A stretch of 64,000 nt of DNA, taken from positions 248,001-312,000 of the forward strand of contig NZ_JALLIY010000002.1 of NCBI RefSeq assembly GCF_023242315.1. Reading direction: 5' to 3'. Origin of the DNA: Pseudomonas sp. MWU13-2105. Lineage in GTDB: Bacteria > Pseudomonadota > Gammaproteobacteria > Pseudomonadales > Pseudomonadaceae. The notes beneath the pieces are model-generated. The model saw only the letters and a list, made by a program, of their open reading frames with translations. It did no database searches and was not told where the DNA came from. The translations under genes were made by a program, and so were the position numbers. This document shows, in pieces, positions 39,446 through 48,774 of the stretch (its first letter is position 1; every line of letters starts with the position of its first letter).

Positions 39446-40066
39446 TCAGGTGCCGAAGCGTTCTTGGCCGCTTATGCACACCTGTTTTGCCAGTTGGAAA
39501 TCCATGTATTCATAAGCGATACGTTGTGCTTGCTGGGTGTCGAAAGCGTCTCCCGACAGCGCGCCGCGCAACCACAAACCATCGATCAACGCGGCCAGTC
39601 CACGTGCCGCGCTGCGTGCTGCGGGCAGCGGCAGGACGCGGCGGAACTGGCAACACAGGTTGGAATACAGACGGTGATCGTTGATCCGCTGCAACCTGTG
39701 CAAAGACGGGTGGTGCATGCTGGTGGCCCAGAAGGCCAACCAGGTTTTCATCGCCGGGCCATTGACCTGGCTGGCATCGAAGTTGCCTTCGATAATCACC
39801 TGTAGATGCGCCCTGGGGCTGTCGTCTGTCAGCACCCGGCGGCGCGCGGCGACGTTCTCGATCAAGACATTCATCAGGTAGCGCATCGTGGCGGCGATCA
39901 GGCCATTCTTGTCCTGAAAGTAGTGGCTGATGATGCCATTCGAAACCCCGGCCAAGCGGGCGATCAACGCAATGCTGGCATCCGCCATCCCGACCTGGTC
40001 GACCGCCGTCAACGTGGCGGCGATCAATTGCTGGCGGCGTATGGGCTGCATACCGACCTTGGGCAT
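39446..40066 (-). CDS. betI: TetR-family repressor BetI
   Basis: BetI represses the bet genes and is relieved by choline. The 206-residue protein has an N-terminal TetR helix-turn-helix ([29 protein letters not shown], about residues 28-56) and the BetI ligand domain with [18 protein letters not shown] and [26 protein letters not shown] precedes the ATG. It heads the betIBA operon, and its palindromic operator lies 71 bases upstream of the start. Confidence 0.95.
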   Translation of the reverse strand: MPKVGMQPIRRQQLIAATLTAVDQVGMADASIALIARLAGVSNGIISHYFQDKNGLIAATMRYLMNVLIENVAARRRVLTDDSPRAHLQVIIEGNFDASQVNGPAMKTWLAFWATSMHHPSLHRLQRINDHRLYSNLCCQFRRVLPLPAARSAARGLAALIDGLWLRGALSGDAFDTQQAQRIAYEYMDFQLAKQVCISGQERFGT

Positions 40067-40136
40067 CGTGCACCTCTCCTCAGACCTGCTGGTAGCCAGG
40101 AAGCGGCTACCGGTATGGGGACCAGTCTATTTTGTT

Positions 40137-40156
40137 TTGATTGAACGTTCAATTAA
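40137..40156. promoter_or_regulatory. BetI operator palindrome
   Basis: TTGATTGAACGTTCAATTAA is a near-perfect 20-bp palindrome (one mismatched pair) centred on GAACGTTC. The TTGAACGTTCAA core is what I recall for BetI sites in Proteobacteria. It lies between betI and the stop of choV, within the expected betI promoter. Confidence 0.85.
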
Positions 40157-40279
40157 CAAAAAACCGGGGTCAAGCCGAATCACCGTTATCCGGTGGCTCT
40201 TCCCCCCTGCAGTCAGTGGTAAAACGACATTCCGAAAACAGAGACGCCGCGATGCGCTCGCGGCGTCCTTACAGGTGTC

Positions 40280-41458
40280 TCAACCGAGGTTCTTGCCCAA
40301 CAGCGCGTGATACAGCTCGCTGTCGCCGAGAATCCCCACCACCTTGTTGTTGTCATGCAGGACCAGCTTGTGGCCGGTCTGGTAGCGGATCTGCAACGCA
40401 TCGCGCATACCGATGTTCGAGTCCACCAGCGTCGGCGTGCGCCCCAGGGCTTCCACCGCTTGCCCCTGCACCCAGCTTTGCAGGTTCAGGCTGGCACCGT
40501 TCTGGCGCGCCCCCTTGATGGTGTTGCCTTCGGCCAGGTCGATCCACGAATCGCCGCCCGGGTCGATGCACACCGAACCGTTGACCCGCTTGCAGTTGTC
40601 CAGGGTACGCATCAGGCTGCGCCCGCAGAGCACGTTGAGCGGATTGGTGTGGGCGACGAAGGTGCGCACGTATTCGTCCGCCGGGTTGAGCACGATGTCT
40701 TCCGGCTTGCTGTACTGGATGATTCGCCCGTCTTTCATGATAGCGATGCGACTGCCCAGCTTCAGGGCCTCATCCAGGTCGTGGCTGACGAACACGATGG
40801 TCTTGTGCAGCTTGCGTTGCAGGTCGAGCAGTTCATCCTGCAAGCCTTGGCGGATCAGGGGGTCGAGGGCCGAAAAAGGTTCGTCCATCAACAGAATGTC
40901 GGCGTCCATCGCCAGGGCGCGGGCCAGGCCCACGCGTTGTTGCATGCCGCCGGACAGTTCGTCGGGCTTCTTGTTGCGCCATTGTTCCAGGCCCACCAGT
41001 TGCAGCTTCTCGTCCACCAGCTGGCGGCGTTCCTTCTCTGGACGGCCCTGCATCTCCAGGCCGAAGCTGATGTTCTCGCGCACCGTCAGCCAGGGCATCA
41101 GGGCGAACTTCTGGAACACCATGGCGATACGCTTGGTGCGCATCATCTTCAGTTCGGCGTCGGTGCAGTTGGCGATGTCGATCTGCCGTCCTTCATGCTC
41201 GACGAACAAGTGGCCGCGGCTGACCGTGTTCAAGCCGTTGATGCAGCGCAGCAGGCTGGATTTGCCGGAGCCGGAGAGCCCCATCAGTACGCAGATCTCG
41301 CCTTTTTCGATTTCCAGGCTGGCGTTCTCCACGCCAACGATCTGTCCGGTCTTTTTCAGGATTTCTTCACGCTTGAGGCCTTTGTCCAGCAACGCGAGGG
41401 CCTCTCGCGGGTTCTTGGAGAAGATGACGTCTACCTTGTCGAAGCGAATGATGCTCAT
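40280..41458 (-). CDS. choV: Choline ABC transporter ATP-binding protein
   Basis: The ATPase of a choline/quaternary-amine importer (ChoV, called CbcV in Pseudomonas). The 392-residue protein has Walker A GLSGSGKSS, the signature LSGGMQQRVGLARAL, Walker B DILLMDEPFSALD and a C-terminal CBS-type domain as in ProV/OpuAA. Its start overlaps the choW stop by four bases (ATGA). It belongs to the operon choX-choW-choV. In P. aeruginosa, as I recall, betT1 lies between betI and this gene; here only about 210 bases separate them. Confidence 0.94.
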   Translation of the reverse strand: MSIIRFDKVDVIFSKNPREALALLDKGLKREEILKKTGQIVGVENASLEIEKGEICVLMGLSGSGKSSLLRCINGLNTVSRGHLFVEHEGRQIDIANCTDAELKMMRTKRIAMVFQKFALMPWLTVRENISFGLEMQGRPEKERRQLVDEKLQLVGLEQWRNKKPDELSGGMQQRVGLARALAMDADILLMDEPFSALDPLIRQGLQDELLDLQRKLHKTIVFVSHDLDEALKLGSRIAIMKDGRIIQYSKPEDIVLNPADEYVRTFVAHTNPLNVLCGRSLMRTLDNCKRVNGSVCIDPGGDSWIDLAEGNTIKGARQNGASLNLQSWVQGQAVEALGRTPTLVDSNIGMRDALQIRYQTGHKLVLHDNNKVVGILGDSELYHALLGKNLG

Positions 41459-42318
41459 GCGTCACCCCTTACCTGTGCGTCGGGTTGTTTGCAGATACGG
41501 TCGAGCATGATTGCCAGCAATACGATCGCCAGGCCGGCTTCGAAGCCGAGGGCGATATCAGCGGTGTTCAGTGCGTTGACCACGGGTTTGCCCAAGCCAT
41601 CGGCACCTACCAGTGCGGCGATCACCACCATCGACAACGACAGCATGATGCACTGGGTGACACCGGCGGCGATGCTCGGCATGGCGTGGGGCAGTTCAAT
41701 CCGTGAGAGCAGTTGACGGCGCGAGCAGCCAAAGGCCTTGCCGGCGTCCAGCAGTTCTTGCGGTACATCCTGGATACCCAGGTAAGTCAGGCGGATGGGC
41801 GCGGCAATCGCGAACACCACCGTGGAGATCAGACCGGGGACTACACCCAGACCGAACAGGGTCAGGGTTGGAATGAGGTACACGAAGGTCGGTACGGTCT
41901 GCATCAGGTCGAGGACCGGACGCATCAGGGTGTAGAACATCGGCTTGTGCGCGGCGACGATGCCCAGCGGCACGCCGATGACCACGCAGACCAGGGTGGC
42001 GAACATCACCTGGGCCAGGGTTTCCATGGTTTCCTGCCAGTACCCCAGGTTGAGGATCAGCAGGAAGGAGGCAATCACGAAGGCGGTCAGCCCCCATTTG
42101 CGCTGGATCAGGTGGGCGATCGCCGCGATCAGCGCGATCAATGCCAGCGGATTGAACCAGGCCAGCGCGAACGTCACGCCGTGGATCATCGCTTCCAGCG
42201 TCGAGGCGATGAAATCGAAGTAGTTGGCACCGTGCTTCGTCAACCATTCGACGAACGCCGCGATGTACTGGCCCAGGGGGATTTTATGTTCAGTCAGCAT
42301 GGTATTGAACGTCCACAT
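41455..42318 (-). CDS. choW: Choline ABC transporter permease
   Basis: The membrane component (ChoW/CbcW) of the choline importer. The 287-residue protein has about six or seven helices and the BPD_transp_1 ATPase-coupling loop EAA motif, seen as LLDAGKAFGCSRRQLLSRIELPHAMPSI. It overlaps choV by four bases and follows choX after a 51-base gap containing a hairpin. Confidence 0.94.
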   Translation of the reverse strand: MWTFNTMLTEHKIPLGQYIAAFVEWLTKHGANYFDFIASTLEAMIHGVTFALAWFNPLALIALIAAIAHLIQRKWGLTAFVIASFLLILNLGYWQETMETLAQVMFATLVCVVIGVPLGIVAAHKPMFYTLMRPVLDLMQTVPTFVYLIPTLTLFGLGVVPGLISTVVFAIAAPIRLTYLGIQDVPQELLDAGKAFGCSRRQLLSRIELPHAMPSIAAGVTQCIMLSLSMVVIAALVGADGLGKPVVNALNTADIALGFEAGLAIVLLAIMLDRICKQPDAQVRGDA

Positions 42319-42336
42319 GCGGGGAAATAAATGCCG

Positions 42337-42362
42337 GTCCAGGCGGGCGAACCCGCCCGGAC
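42337..42362 (-). promoter_or_regulatory. Intercistronic stem-loop between choX and choW
   Basis: GTCCAGGCGGG and CCCGCCCGGAC (one mismatch) form a stem with a four-base loop. There is no T run, so it is more likely an mRNA-stabilising or attenuating hairpin than a terminator. Confidence 0.65.
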
Positions 42363-42369
42363 CTGGCGG

Positions 42370-43317
42370 TTATTGCGCGAGCTTGGCTTTCACGGCTTCC
42401 AGGCCTGGTTTACCGTCAATGGTGGTCACGCCCGCCAGCCAGGTGGTCAACACCTGTGGGTTCTTCTTCAACCACGCCTTGGCCGCGGCTTCAGGCTTCA
42501 TCTTGTCGTCGAGGATGTTGCCCATCAGCGAGCTTTCCATGTCGACGGTGAACTCGAGGTTCTTCAGCAGTTGGCCGACGTTGCTGCATTCCTGGGTGTA
42601 GCCCTTGCGGGTGTTGGTCAGGACGGTCGCGGCGCCGAAGTCCGGGCCGAAGTAGTCGTCGCCGCCGGTCAGGTACTGGATCTTGAAACGCTTGTTCATC
42701 GGGTGCGGCGCCCAGCCCAGGAAGACCACGGCGGTGTCGCGTTTCTGTGCGCGGTCGACTTGCGAGAGCATGCCGGCTTCGCTGGATTCGACGACTTTGA
42801 AGCCGGCGTCTTTCAGACCGAAGGCGTTCTTGTCGATCATGCTCTGGATCAGGCGGTTGCCGTCGTTGCCTGGTTCGATGCCGTAGATCTTGCCGTCCAG
42901 TTCCTTCTTGAACTTGGCGATATCGGCGAAGTCATGCAGGCCCTTGTCGTACAGCGCTTGAGGGACGGCGAGGGTGTACTTGGCGCCCTTGAGGTTGGTG
43001 CGCACGGTTTCCACGGTGCCGGCATCGCGGTAGGCCTTGATGTCGTTTTCCATGGTCGGCATCCAGTTGCCGAGGAATACGTCCATGTTCTTGCCGTCGG
43101 CCAGGGACTTGTAGGTCACCGGCACGGAAATCATCGTGGTCTTGGTCTTGTAGCCCAGGGCGTCGAGTACCACGCTGGTGGTTGCCGTGGTGGCGGTGAT
43201 GTCCGTCCAACCGACATCAGAGAAGTTAACGGTACTGCACTGTGCCGGCTCTGCGGCCTGGGCCAGCATCGGCAGACTCAGCATGGCGGCCAACAACAAC
43301 GACGGGGAACCTTTCAT
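42370..43317 (-). CDS. choX: Choline ABC transporter periplasmic binding protein
   Basis: The choline-binding protein (ChoX/CbcX). The 315-residue precursor has a signal peptide (LLLAAMLSLPMLAQA) and an OpuAC-like fold with GYKTKTTMISVPVTYKSLAD, MDVFLGNWMPTMENDI and FLGWAPHPMNKRFKIQYL; family aromatic-box residues for quaternary amines lie in these segments. It is paralogous to caiX at 51.6-52.6 kb. It is the first gene of choXWV, divergent from sdaB. Confidence 0.94.
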   Translation of the reverse strand: MKGSPSLLLAAMLSLPMLAQAAEPAQCSTVNFSDVGWTDITATTATTSVVLDALGYKTKTTMISVPVTYKSLADGKNMDVFLGNWMPTMENDIKAYRDAGTVETVRTNLKGAKYTLAVPQALYDKGLHDFADIAKFKKELDGKIYGIEPGNDGNRLIQSMIDKNAFGLKDAGFKVVESSEAGMLSQVDRAQKRDTAVVFLGWAPHPMNKRFKIQYLTGGDDYFGPDFGAATVLTNTRKGYTQECSNVGQLLKNLEFTVDMESSLMGNILDDKMKPEAAAKAWLKKNPQVLTTWLAGVTTIDGKPGLEAVKAKLAQ

Positions 43318-43464
43318 GGGGTGGACTCCTGGGTGTTTATTTTTGGCAGTGGTCCGACTGGACGATCGCTCTTAGTTATTGTGTTGCGGTTGTAGGCGCT
43401 GAGGACGGCTCTACCCCGGTGCCTTGCAATCGAGTCGAGACTGATCATGTACCAGCCTAAATCT

Positions 43465-43533
43465 GTCGCCTACAGGGTGCGTCGTATCCAGTACAGGGAG
43501 GGTCGCTTCCAGTGTCGGTGAGGTCGTTTACAG
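43465..43533 (+). promoter_or_regulatory. Four direct repeats GTCGYHTMCAG, tandem AraC-type operator (probable GbdR)
   Basis: 11-bp repeats start at 43465 (GTCGCCTACAG), 43481 (GTCGTATCCAG), 43502 (GTCGCTTCCAG) and 43523 (GTCGTTTACAG). The last three are spaced exactly 21 bp, two helical turns, as in tandem AraC-family half-sites. The array lies in the 440-bp choX-sdaB intergenic region and reads towards sdaB. Assignment to GbdR is inferred from context. Confidence 0.7.
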
Positions 43534-43757
43534 CTTTTTTCCGGCCTTTTTTCCCCTCTGCGCCGCAAAAAAACGCCGGAAATTACCTGTGCGCGGACGC
43601 TGGCGTTACTGGACATGGGTGCGTCGGTGTGAGACGTCGCGGGGGCTGTCAAAAGGCTGATGATGTTTTATCCCGGCGGATTGCGATCCTTGAGCGTAGC
43701 AGCTCCGCCACCGGACGCTCAGGCGTCTGGAACAGGCACTCAGAGGACTTCGCAACA

Positions 43758-45134
43758 ATGGCAATCAGTGTGTTTGACCTGTTCAAGATCGGTATCGGTC
43801 CCTCCAGTTCCCACACCGTGGGGCCCATGCGCGCCGCGGCGTTGTTCGTCCAGGGGCTGCGTGAGCGCGGCGAGCTCGAGCGGGTGACGCGGGTCGAGGT
43901 GCAGCTCTACGGTTCGCTGTCGGCTACTGGCATCGGCCACGGCAGCGACAACGCGGTAATCATGGGCCTGATGGGCGAATGGCCGGACGCGATCGATCCG
44001 TCGCAGATCGGCCTGCGCATCGCCACCTTGCGTGAAACCGACACCTTGTTGCTGGACAACCGCCTGGCGATTCCGTTCGTCTGGGCACGGGACATGCGCC
44101 TGATCGACGAGAACCTGGCCTTCCATCCCAACGCCATGACCCTGGTGGCCGAAGACGCAGCTGGCGAGTTGCATCGCGATACCTACTATTCGGTGGGCGG
44201 TGGTTTTGTTGTCGACCAGGCCCAGGCGGAAAGCGGCGTGGCGGACATGGACCGCACGGTGCTGCCGTATGATTTTTCCAGTGCGGTGGAATTGCTCGAG
44301 TTGTGCCAGCGGCATGGCCTGAGCGTTGCCGAGTTGATGCTGGCCAATGAAAAGGTCTGGCGGGGCGAAGACGAGATCCGCAGCGGCCTGATGAAGCTCT
44401 GGCGTGCCATGCAGGATTGCGTCGAACAGGGCCTCAAGCACGAGGGCATCCTGCCTGGCGGCCTGAATGTGCGTCGGCGCGCGGCCAAGTTGCACCGTAG
44501 CCTGCAGGAACTGAACAAACCCAATGTCATCGGCTCGACCCTGAGCGCGATGGAGTGGGTGAACCTGTTCGCCCTGGCGGTCAACGAAGAGAACGCGGCG
44601 GGCGGGCGCATGGTCACGGCGCCGACCAATGGCGCGGCGGGGATTATCCCGGCGGTGCTGCATTACTTCATGAAGTTCAGCGAGGTGGTAACCGACGCCA
44701 ATGTCGTCGACTATTTCCTCGCGGCGGCGGCGGTGGGCATCCTGTGCAAGAAGAACGCCTCGATCTCGGGGGCCGAGGTCGGTTGCCAGGGCGAAGTGGG
44801 CTCGGCCTGCGCCATGGCGGCGGCGGGTTTGGCGCAGGTGCTCGGAGCGACGCCGGAGCAATTGTGCAACGCGGCGGAAATCGGCCTGGAACACAACCTC
44901 GGGCTGACCTGCGATCCGGTCGGCGGGTTGGTGCAGGTGCCGTGCATCGAGCGTAATGCGATTGCCGCGGTGAAAGCGATCAACGCGGCGCAGATGGCCT
45001 TGCGTGGCGATGGCCAGCACTTCATTTCCCTGGACCGGGTGATCCGCACCATGCGCGATACCGGCGCCGATATGCATGACAAGTATAAAGAGACTTCGCG
45101 GGGTGGGTTGGCGGTCAGTGCCGTGGAGTGCTGA
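43758..45134 (+). CDS. sdaB: L-serine ammonia-lyase (L-serine dehydratase)
   Basis: An iron-sulphur enzyme that deaminates L-serine to pyruvate, draining the serine formed from glycine at the end of choline catabolism. The single-chain 458-residue form has the beta domain with [16 protein letters not shown] at the N-terminus and the alpha domain with [46 protein letters not shown] and [19 protein letters not shown], supplying the cluster cysteines. The ATG at 43758 follows AGAGGA. It lies between choX and gbdR, as in P. aeruginosa (recalled). Confidence 0.95.
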   Translation: MAISVFDLFKIGIGPSSSHTVGPMRAAALFVQGLRERGELERVTRVEVQLYGSLSATGIGHGSDNAVIMGLMGEWPDAIDPSQIGLRIATLRETDTLLLDNRLAIPFVWARDMRLIDENLAFHPNAMTLVAEDAAGELHRDTYYSVGGGFVVDQAQAESGVADMDRTVLPYDFSSAVELLELCQRHGLSVAELMLANEKVWRGEDEIRSGLMKLWRAMQDCVEQGLKHEGILPGGLNVRRRAAKLHRSLQELNKPNVIGSTLSAMEWVNLFALAVNEENAAGGRMVTAPTNGAAGIIPAVLHYFMKFSEVVTDANVVDYFLAAAAVGILCKKNASISGAEVGCQGEVGSACAMAAAGLAQVLGATPEQLCNAAEIGLEHNLGLTCDPVGGLVQVPCIERNAIAAVKAINAAQMALRGDGQHFISLDRVIRTMRDTGADMHDKYKETSRGGLAVSAVEC

Positions 45135-45638
45135 TCCGGAAGATGTACTGATTGTGCCGGCCTCTTCGCGGGCAAGCTCCGCACCGCAGCGAAGGCGTCC
45201 GTCCAGGCGACGCAGAATAAAACCTGTGCACAAATCGCCCATTCACCCCATGCCGCGCCACCTTTTGGCGCGTCGCAAACAGATAACTGGCGGTCCTTCG
45301 CAACGACCTGCGTTTACTCCGTTACCGCCGGTCGACTGTGCTTGCGGTGACACTCCTTCCCGGAGCTGCCCAGCGCCCGGCACACAAGTGCTACCGAAGT
45401 GCTCAAGGCACCTGGCCAGGGCGTCTGCAGAGCTTCCCCACGGCTTATAACCCGCACTCGTGGCAGGGGCTATATAGACACATCTGGATGTCGTTTTCAG
45501 GAGTTATTGAATACCCATTCAACTTTCGGCACGGCAATTGCTCTGTCGATATCAAAGCCCCTCTCTGCAAGAGAATGAGGGCCATAACAAGAGCCTCCGC
45601 CTGAGGCCATCACCCGCTTTGTGTGAGGAGATATCGCG
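45135..45638. other. 504-bp region upstream of gbdR
   Basis: No gene is supported. A REP half-element (CTTCGCGGGCAAGCTCCGC, about 45165-45190) follows sdaB, and the rest should contain the gbdR promoter. One GTCGACTGTGC sequence at 45331 resembles the operator half-site but lacks a 21-bp partner. No hairpin terminator with a T run was found after sdaB. Confidence 0.5.
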
Positions 45639-46742
45639 ATGACGTCGTTCCAGTCCGGGGCTCAACCCCAGAACCGTGCGCCTCAATCCATCGGCTTCCT
45701 GCTGCTGGATAATTTCACGCTCATTTCCCTGGCCTCCGCCGTAGAACCCCTACGCATGGCCAACCAGTTGTCCGGTCGCGAGCTGTATCGCTGGACGACC
45801 CTGAGCGTCGACGGCGGGCAGGTCTGGGCCAGCGACGGCCTGCAGATCACGCCTGACGCCTCCATGCACAAAGCGCCCGCGATGGACACCGTGATTGTCT
45901 GTGGCGGTATCGGCATTCAACGCACCGTCACACGCGAGCATGTGTCCTGGTTGCAGAGCCAGGCGCGTCAGTCGCGCCGCCTCGGCGCCGTGTGCACCGG
46001 CAGTTGGGCCCTGGCCTGTGCCGGGTTGCTCGACGGCTTCGATTGCAGCGTGCATTGGGAGTGCCTGGCGGCGATGCAGGAAGCCTTCCCGCGCGTGGCC
46101 ATGAGCACCCGCCTGTTCACCCTCGACCGCAACCGCTTCACCAGCTCCGGCGGCACCGCGCCGCTGGACATGATGCTGCACCTGATCAGCCGTGACCATG
46201 GCCGTGAATTGTCGGCGGCGATCTCGGAGATGTTTGTCTACGAGCGTATCCGCAATGAGCAGGATCACCAGCGTGTGCCGCTCAAGCACATGCTCGGCAC
46301 CAACCAGCCGAAGTTGCAGGAAATCGTCGCGCTGATGGAGGCCAACCTGGAAGAACCGATCGATCTGGACGAACTGGCGGTGTATGTCGCCGTGTCCCGT
46401 CGACAGCTGGAGCGCTTGTTCCAGAAATACCTGCACTGTTCGCCGTCGCGCTACTACCTGAAGCTGCGCCTGATCCGGGCGCGGCAGTTGCTCAAGCAGA
46501 CGCCGATGTCGATCATCGAAGTGGCGTCGGTGTGCGGGTTTGTTTCGACGCCGCACTTCTCCAAGTGCTATCGCGAGTACTTCGGTATTCCGCCACGTGA
46601 CGAGCGCGTCGGTTCCAACACCACGCAGCAGGTAGCGATGATGCCGATTCCGCAGGCGTTGGTATTGGCGCCGTTGTCCGGGCCGATGTCGGCGTTGAGC
46701 CAGGCGCGTAATGAGTCGACGTTTGCCAGTGTGAGGCTGTAA
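45639..46742 (+). CDS. gbdR: GbdR, AraC/GATase1-family activator of betaine catabolism
   Basis: GbdR senses glycine betaine and dimethylglycine and activates their catabolic genes. The 367-residue protein joins an N-terminal DJ-1/PfpI-like (GATase1) domain (SIGFLLLDNFTLISLASAVEPLRMAN ... GAVCTGSWALACAGLL) to a C-terminal AraC helix-turn-helix pair (LDELAVYVAVSRRQLERLFQKY and MSIIEVASVCGFVSTPHFSKCYREYFG). Position beside sdaB and choXWV supports GbdR over other members of this family. It is similar to CdhR at 52.75 kb. Confidence 0.93.
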   Translation: MTSFQSGAQPQNRAPQSIGFLLLDNFTLISLASAVEPLRMANQLSGRELYRWTTLSVDGGQVWASDGLQITPDASMHKAPAMDTVIVCGGIGIQRTVTREHVSWLQSQARQSRRLGAVCTGSWALACAGLLDGFDCSVHWECLAAMQEAFPRVAMSTRLFTLDRNRFTSSGGTAPLDMMLHLISRDHGRELSAAISEMFVYERIRNEQDHQRVPLKHMLGTNQPKLQEIVALMEANLEEPIDLDELAVYVAVSRRQLERLFQKYLHCSPSRYYLKLRLIRARQLLKQTPMSIIEVASVCGFVSTPHFSKCYREYFGIPPRDERVGSNTTQQVAMMPIPQALVLAPLSGPMSALSQARNESTFASVRL

Positions 46743-46819
46743 GCCCGGTTGCTTGGGGCGGCCCGGTTTGGCGGCCGCCCTAATACCTATTCATGTAATT
46801 TGAACCCGAGCACGGTCTT

Positions 46820-46950
46820 GTGGCGAGCGGGCTTGCCCGCGCTCGGCTGCGTAGCAGCCGCAAAACCTGCCATCGCGATCTGACTGACAGAGCGGGTTTG
46901 CCGGTTTTAGGGGCGCTTCGCACCCCAGCGTGGGCAAGCCCACTCGCCAC
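46820..46950. repeat. REPIN copy 4 (131 bp)
   Basis: Starts GTGGCGAGCGGGCTTGCCCG and ends with the arm ACGTGGGCAAGCCCACTCGCCAC-like, with the same inner hairpin and TCTGAC..GTTTTAGGGGCGC spacer as the other copies. It lies between converging gbdR and the next small gene. Confidence 0.9.
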
Positions 46951-46968
46951 GGTCTTGTGTTTTTTCTG

Positions 46969-47229
46969 TCAGGGCCGCGTCTGCTGGTACTGCGCCAATG
47001 CCGGCAACAACTGCTTGTCGATCGCCTGGCGCACCGCCGGCAGGATCGTCGCGCTGCTGGTGTACATGTCCTTGACCATCTTGCGCAGCTCATAGGCCCG
47101 GGTGTCGTCGAGGCCGCGTACGGCACATTCGCAGGCCTGCTCGGCGGTGGCCCCGCTCGGCACTTGCAGGCCGAGGGATTTGAGTTGGCCCAACAGGTCT
47201 TCCTGGTCAATCAGATCCGCGTACATCAT
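46969..47229 (-). CDS. Conserved hypothetical protein, 86 residues
   Basis: A small, soluble, mostly helical protein (MMYADLIDQEDLLGQLKSLG ... AYELRKMVKDMYTSSATILPAVRQAIDKQ). I recall an uncharacterised small gene in the same place in P. aeruginosa, so it is probably a conserved member of this block. AAGGA eight bases upstream supports the ATG at 47229; the longer frame has no conserved sequence. Function is unknown; a link to carnitine metabolism is only positional. Confidence 0.65.
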   Translation of the reverse strand: MMYADLIDQEDLLGQLKSLGLQVPSGATAEQACECAVRGLDDTRAYELRKMVKDMYTSSATILPAVRQAIDKQLLPALAQYQQTRP

Positions 47230-47300
47230 GGCGCTGGTCCTTGTTCCGATGTGGTCGTGTTTCGATTCTGGTAGCCCTGCGCGGTGTCGGCAAGAGCCGA

Positions 47301-47476
47301 TTGCCCGAGTGGCTCTGATACCTATGAACAGGTCGTTTTCGGCTAACTCGCCGGTAGGGCAAGCGAGCACACTGGGTACCAGTAGACCTGTCGACGGTTT
47401 GGTCACCCTCGGTCCGGGTTTCTGTGGACACACTCTCTCACCCCGATCCTGTCACGGCTTGATCGGGGTTTTTTTT
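47301..47476 (+). ncRNA. Candidate small RNA with promoter and terminator
   Basis: A possible sigma-70 promoter (TTGCCC at 47301, 16-base spacer, TATGAA at 47323) is followed about 110 bases later by a strong terminator at 47441-47476. The intervening sequence lacks an open frame with a ribosome site. A small inverted repeat, AGAGCC / GGCTCT, overlaps the promoter. The nearest upstream plus-strand gene ends at 46742, so the terminator has no obvious gene to serve. Confidence 0.4.
47441..47476 (+). terminator. Plus-strand rho-independent terminator without an upstream gene
   Basis: CCCCGATC (47441-47448) pairs perfectly with GATCGGGG (47461-47468) and is followed by eight T's. On the minus strand there is no T run, so it acts only on plus-strand transcripts. 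Confidence 0.85.
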
Positions 47477-47587
47477 GCCTGTGGGCTTGCCCACCAAGAG
47501 GCCCTAAAGATCGCCAAAAGCTTTGCTGGCAAGCCAAGCTCAGGGCGCAGCAGGCCCGGGAACGCGATTTGTCAGTTTGCCCAGGAC

Positions 47588-48751
47588 TCAGCGCTGCAAC
47601 ACCAATATCCGCGATAACAATTCATCCCGGTCGATATAGCAGCCCTGGAAATGCCGTGCCCCGGTGGCCGGGTCGAAGGCATTGCGCGCGTGCAGCGTGC
47701 GGCGGTTGTCGAAGCACCACAGCTCGCCCGGGTTGAGCCGCCGCATCACGCGGAAACGCGCTTCGCGGGTCATGGCGATAAAGCGCCGATAGGCGCCGTA
47801 CAACACCGGCATCTGTTCCACTGACGCTTCGAACGGGCCGCGCAGGAAGTTGGCCATGCGGATCTCACTGACTTGCCCGGTGCTGTCCAGCGCAATGACC
47901 GGCGCCAGGCAACGGTAGTCGCTGTGCCGGTCCTTGTTGCGGAACTCCACCGGGATTTCGCTCAGGGCGCGGAACGCCGCCGGATCCTCCCGGCGCAGCG
48001 CGGTGGCAATGGCAAAGCCATCGACGAAAATACTCTCGCCGCCCTCGGCGTCATTGACCAGGCAATGCAGGAATTGCAGGCCCGGTTGCAGCTCGCGGGT
48101 CGGCAGGTCGCTGTGCAGCGGCAGGTTGAAGGCGGTGTAGGCGTTGCTGTCAGCGTCGGCCTTGGACTGCACGTTGAACAGCACGCCGAAGTTGGTCTGG
48201 CGGACAAACGCGATCAGCTTCGCCACCTCGGTCAGCGCACCAGGCTCGGTGGGGACGCCGCGGACCTGGGTCAGGCCGGTGTCGCGCAATGCCAATAACC
48301 AGTGCAGCAGGGCTTTCGGGTCTTCCCTGAGGGCGGCGAACTCGAACACCGGCAGCTCCAGGCTACTGCTCCACATCCGGCTTTTCGGTTTGCCGGCCTG
48401 GCGTTCGGCACGCGTCTCGTCGTCATAGGCATGCGCCCGCAGCCAGCCCGGGTCGAAGCGGCTGGCGTGGCCGTCCTGCCAGTCGATGCACAGGCAGCCG
48501 CCGTCGTCGATGCGGATGGCGGCCGGCGCCAGGTCCTCGGGCACATCGACGATCTCCAACACCTGTTCCCGGGTCACCGTGTACACGCACTGCGGACACG
48601 GGCAGTTGTCCCGTAGCCAGACATGATGGTACGGACTGATGCGCCCGTCCGCCCAGTACACCTCGACGCGGTCCGCTAGCGGATGCACAGCGGTCAGGGC
48701 ACTGATCAGCGGGTAACTGCGGAAATCGGCAAACGCGGCGGCGGTGTTCAC
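47588..48751 (-). CDS. Gamma-butyrobetaine dioxygenase
   Basis: This Fe(II)/2-oxoglutarate oxygenase hydroxylates gamma-butyrobetaine to L-carnitine. The 387-residue protein has the N-terminal DUF971-like zinc region (VWLRDNCPCPQCVY) and a TauD-type catalytic domain with the iron-binding HxD in NLPLHSDLPTREL and distal His in DNRRTLHARNAF. Length matches characterised bacterial enzymes. It ends the caiX-cdhC-cdhA-cdhB operon, 24 bases after cdhB, so it feeds carnitine into the same pathway. Confidence 0.93.
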   Translation of the reverse strand: MNTAAAFADFRSYPLISALTAVHPLADRVEVYWADGRISPYHHVWLRDNCPCPQCVYTVTREQVLEIVDVPEDLAPAAIRIDDGGCLCIDWQDGHASRFDPGWLRAHAYDDETRAERQAGKPKSRMWSSSLELPVFEFAALREDPKALLHWLLALRDTGLTQVRGVPTEPGALTEVAKLIAFVRQTNFGVLFNVQSKADADSNAYTAFNLPLHSDLPTRELQPGLQFLHCLVNDAEGGESIFVDGFAIATALRREDPAAFRALSEIPVEFRNKDRHSDYRCLAPVIALDSTGQVSEIRMANFLRGPFEASVEQMPVLYGAYRRFIAMTREARFRVMRRLNPGELWCFDNRRTLHARNAFDPATGARHFQGCYIDRDELLSRILVLQR

Positions 48752-48774
48752 GGTGAGCTCCTTTTCGGGGGGTG

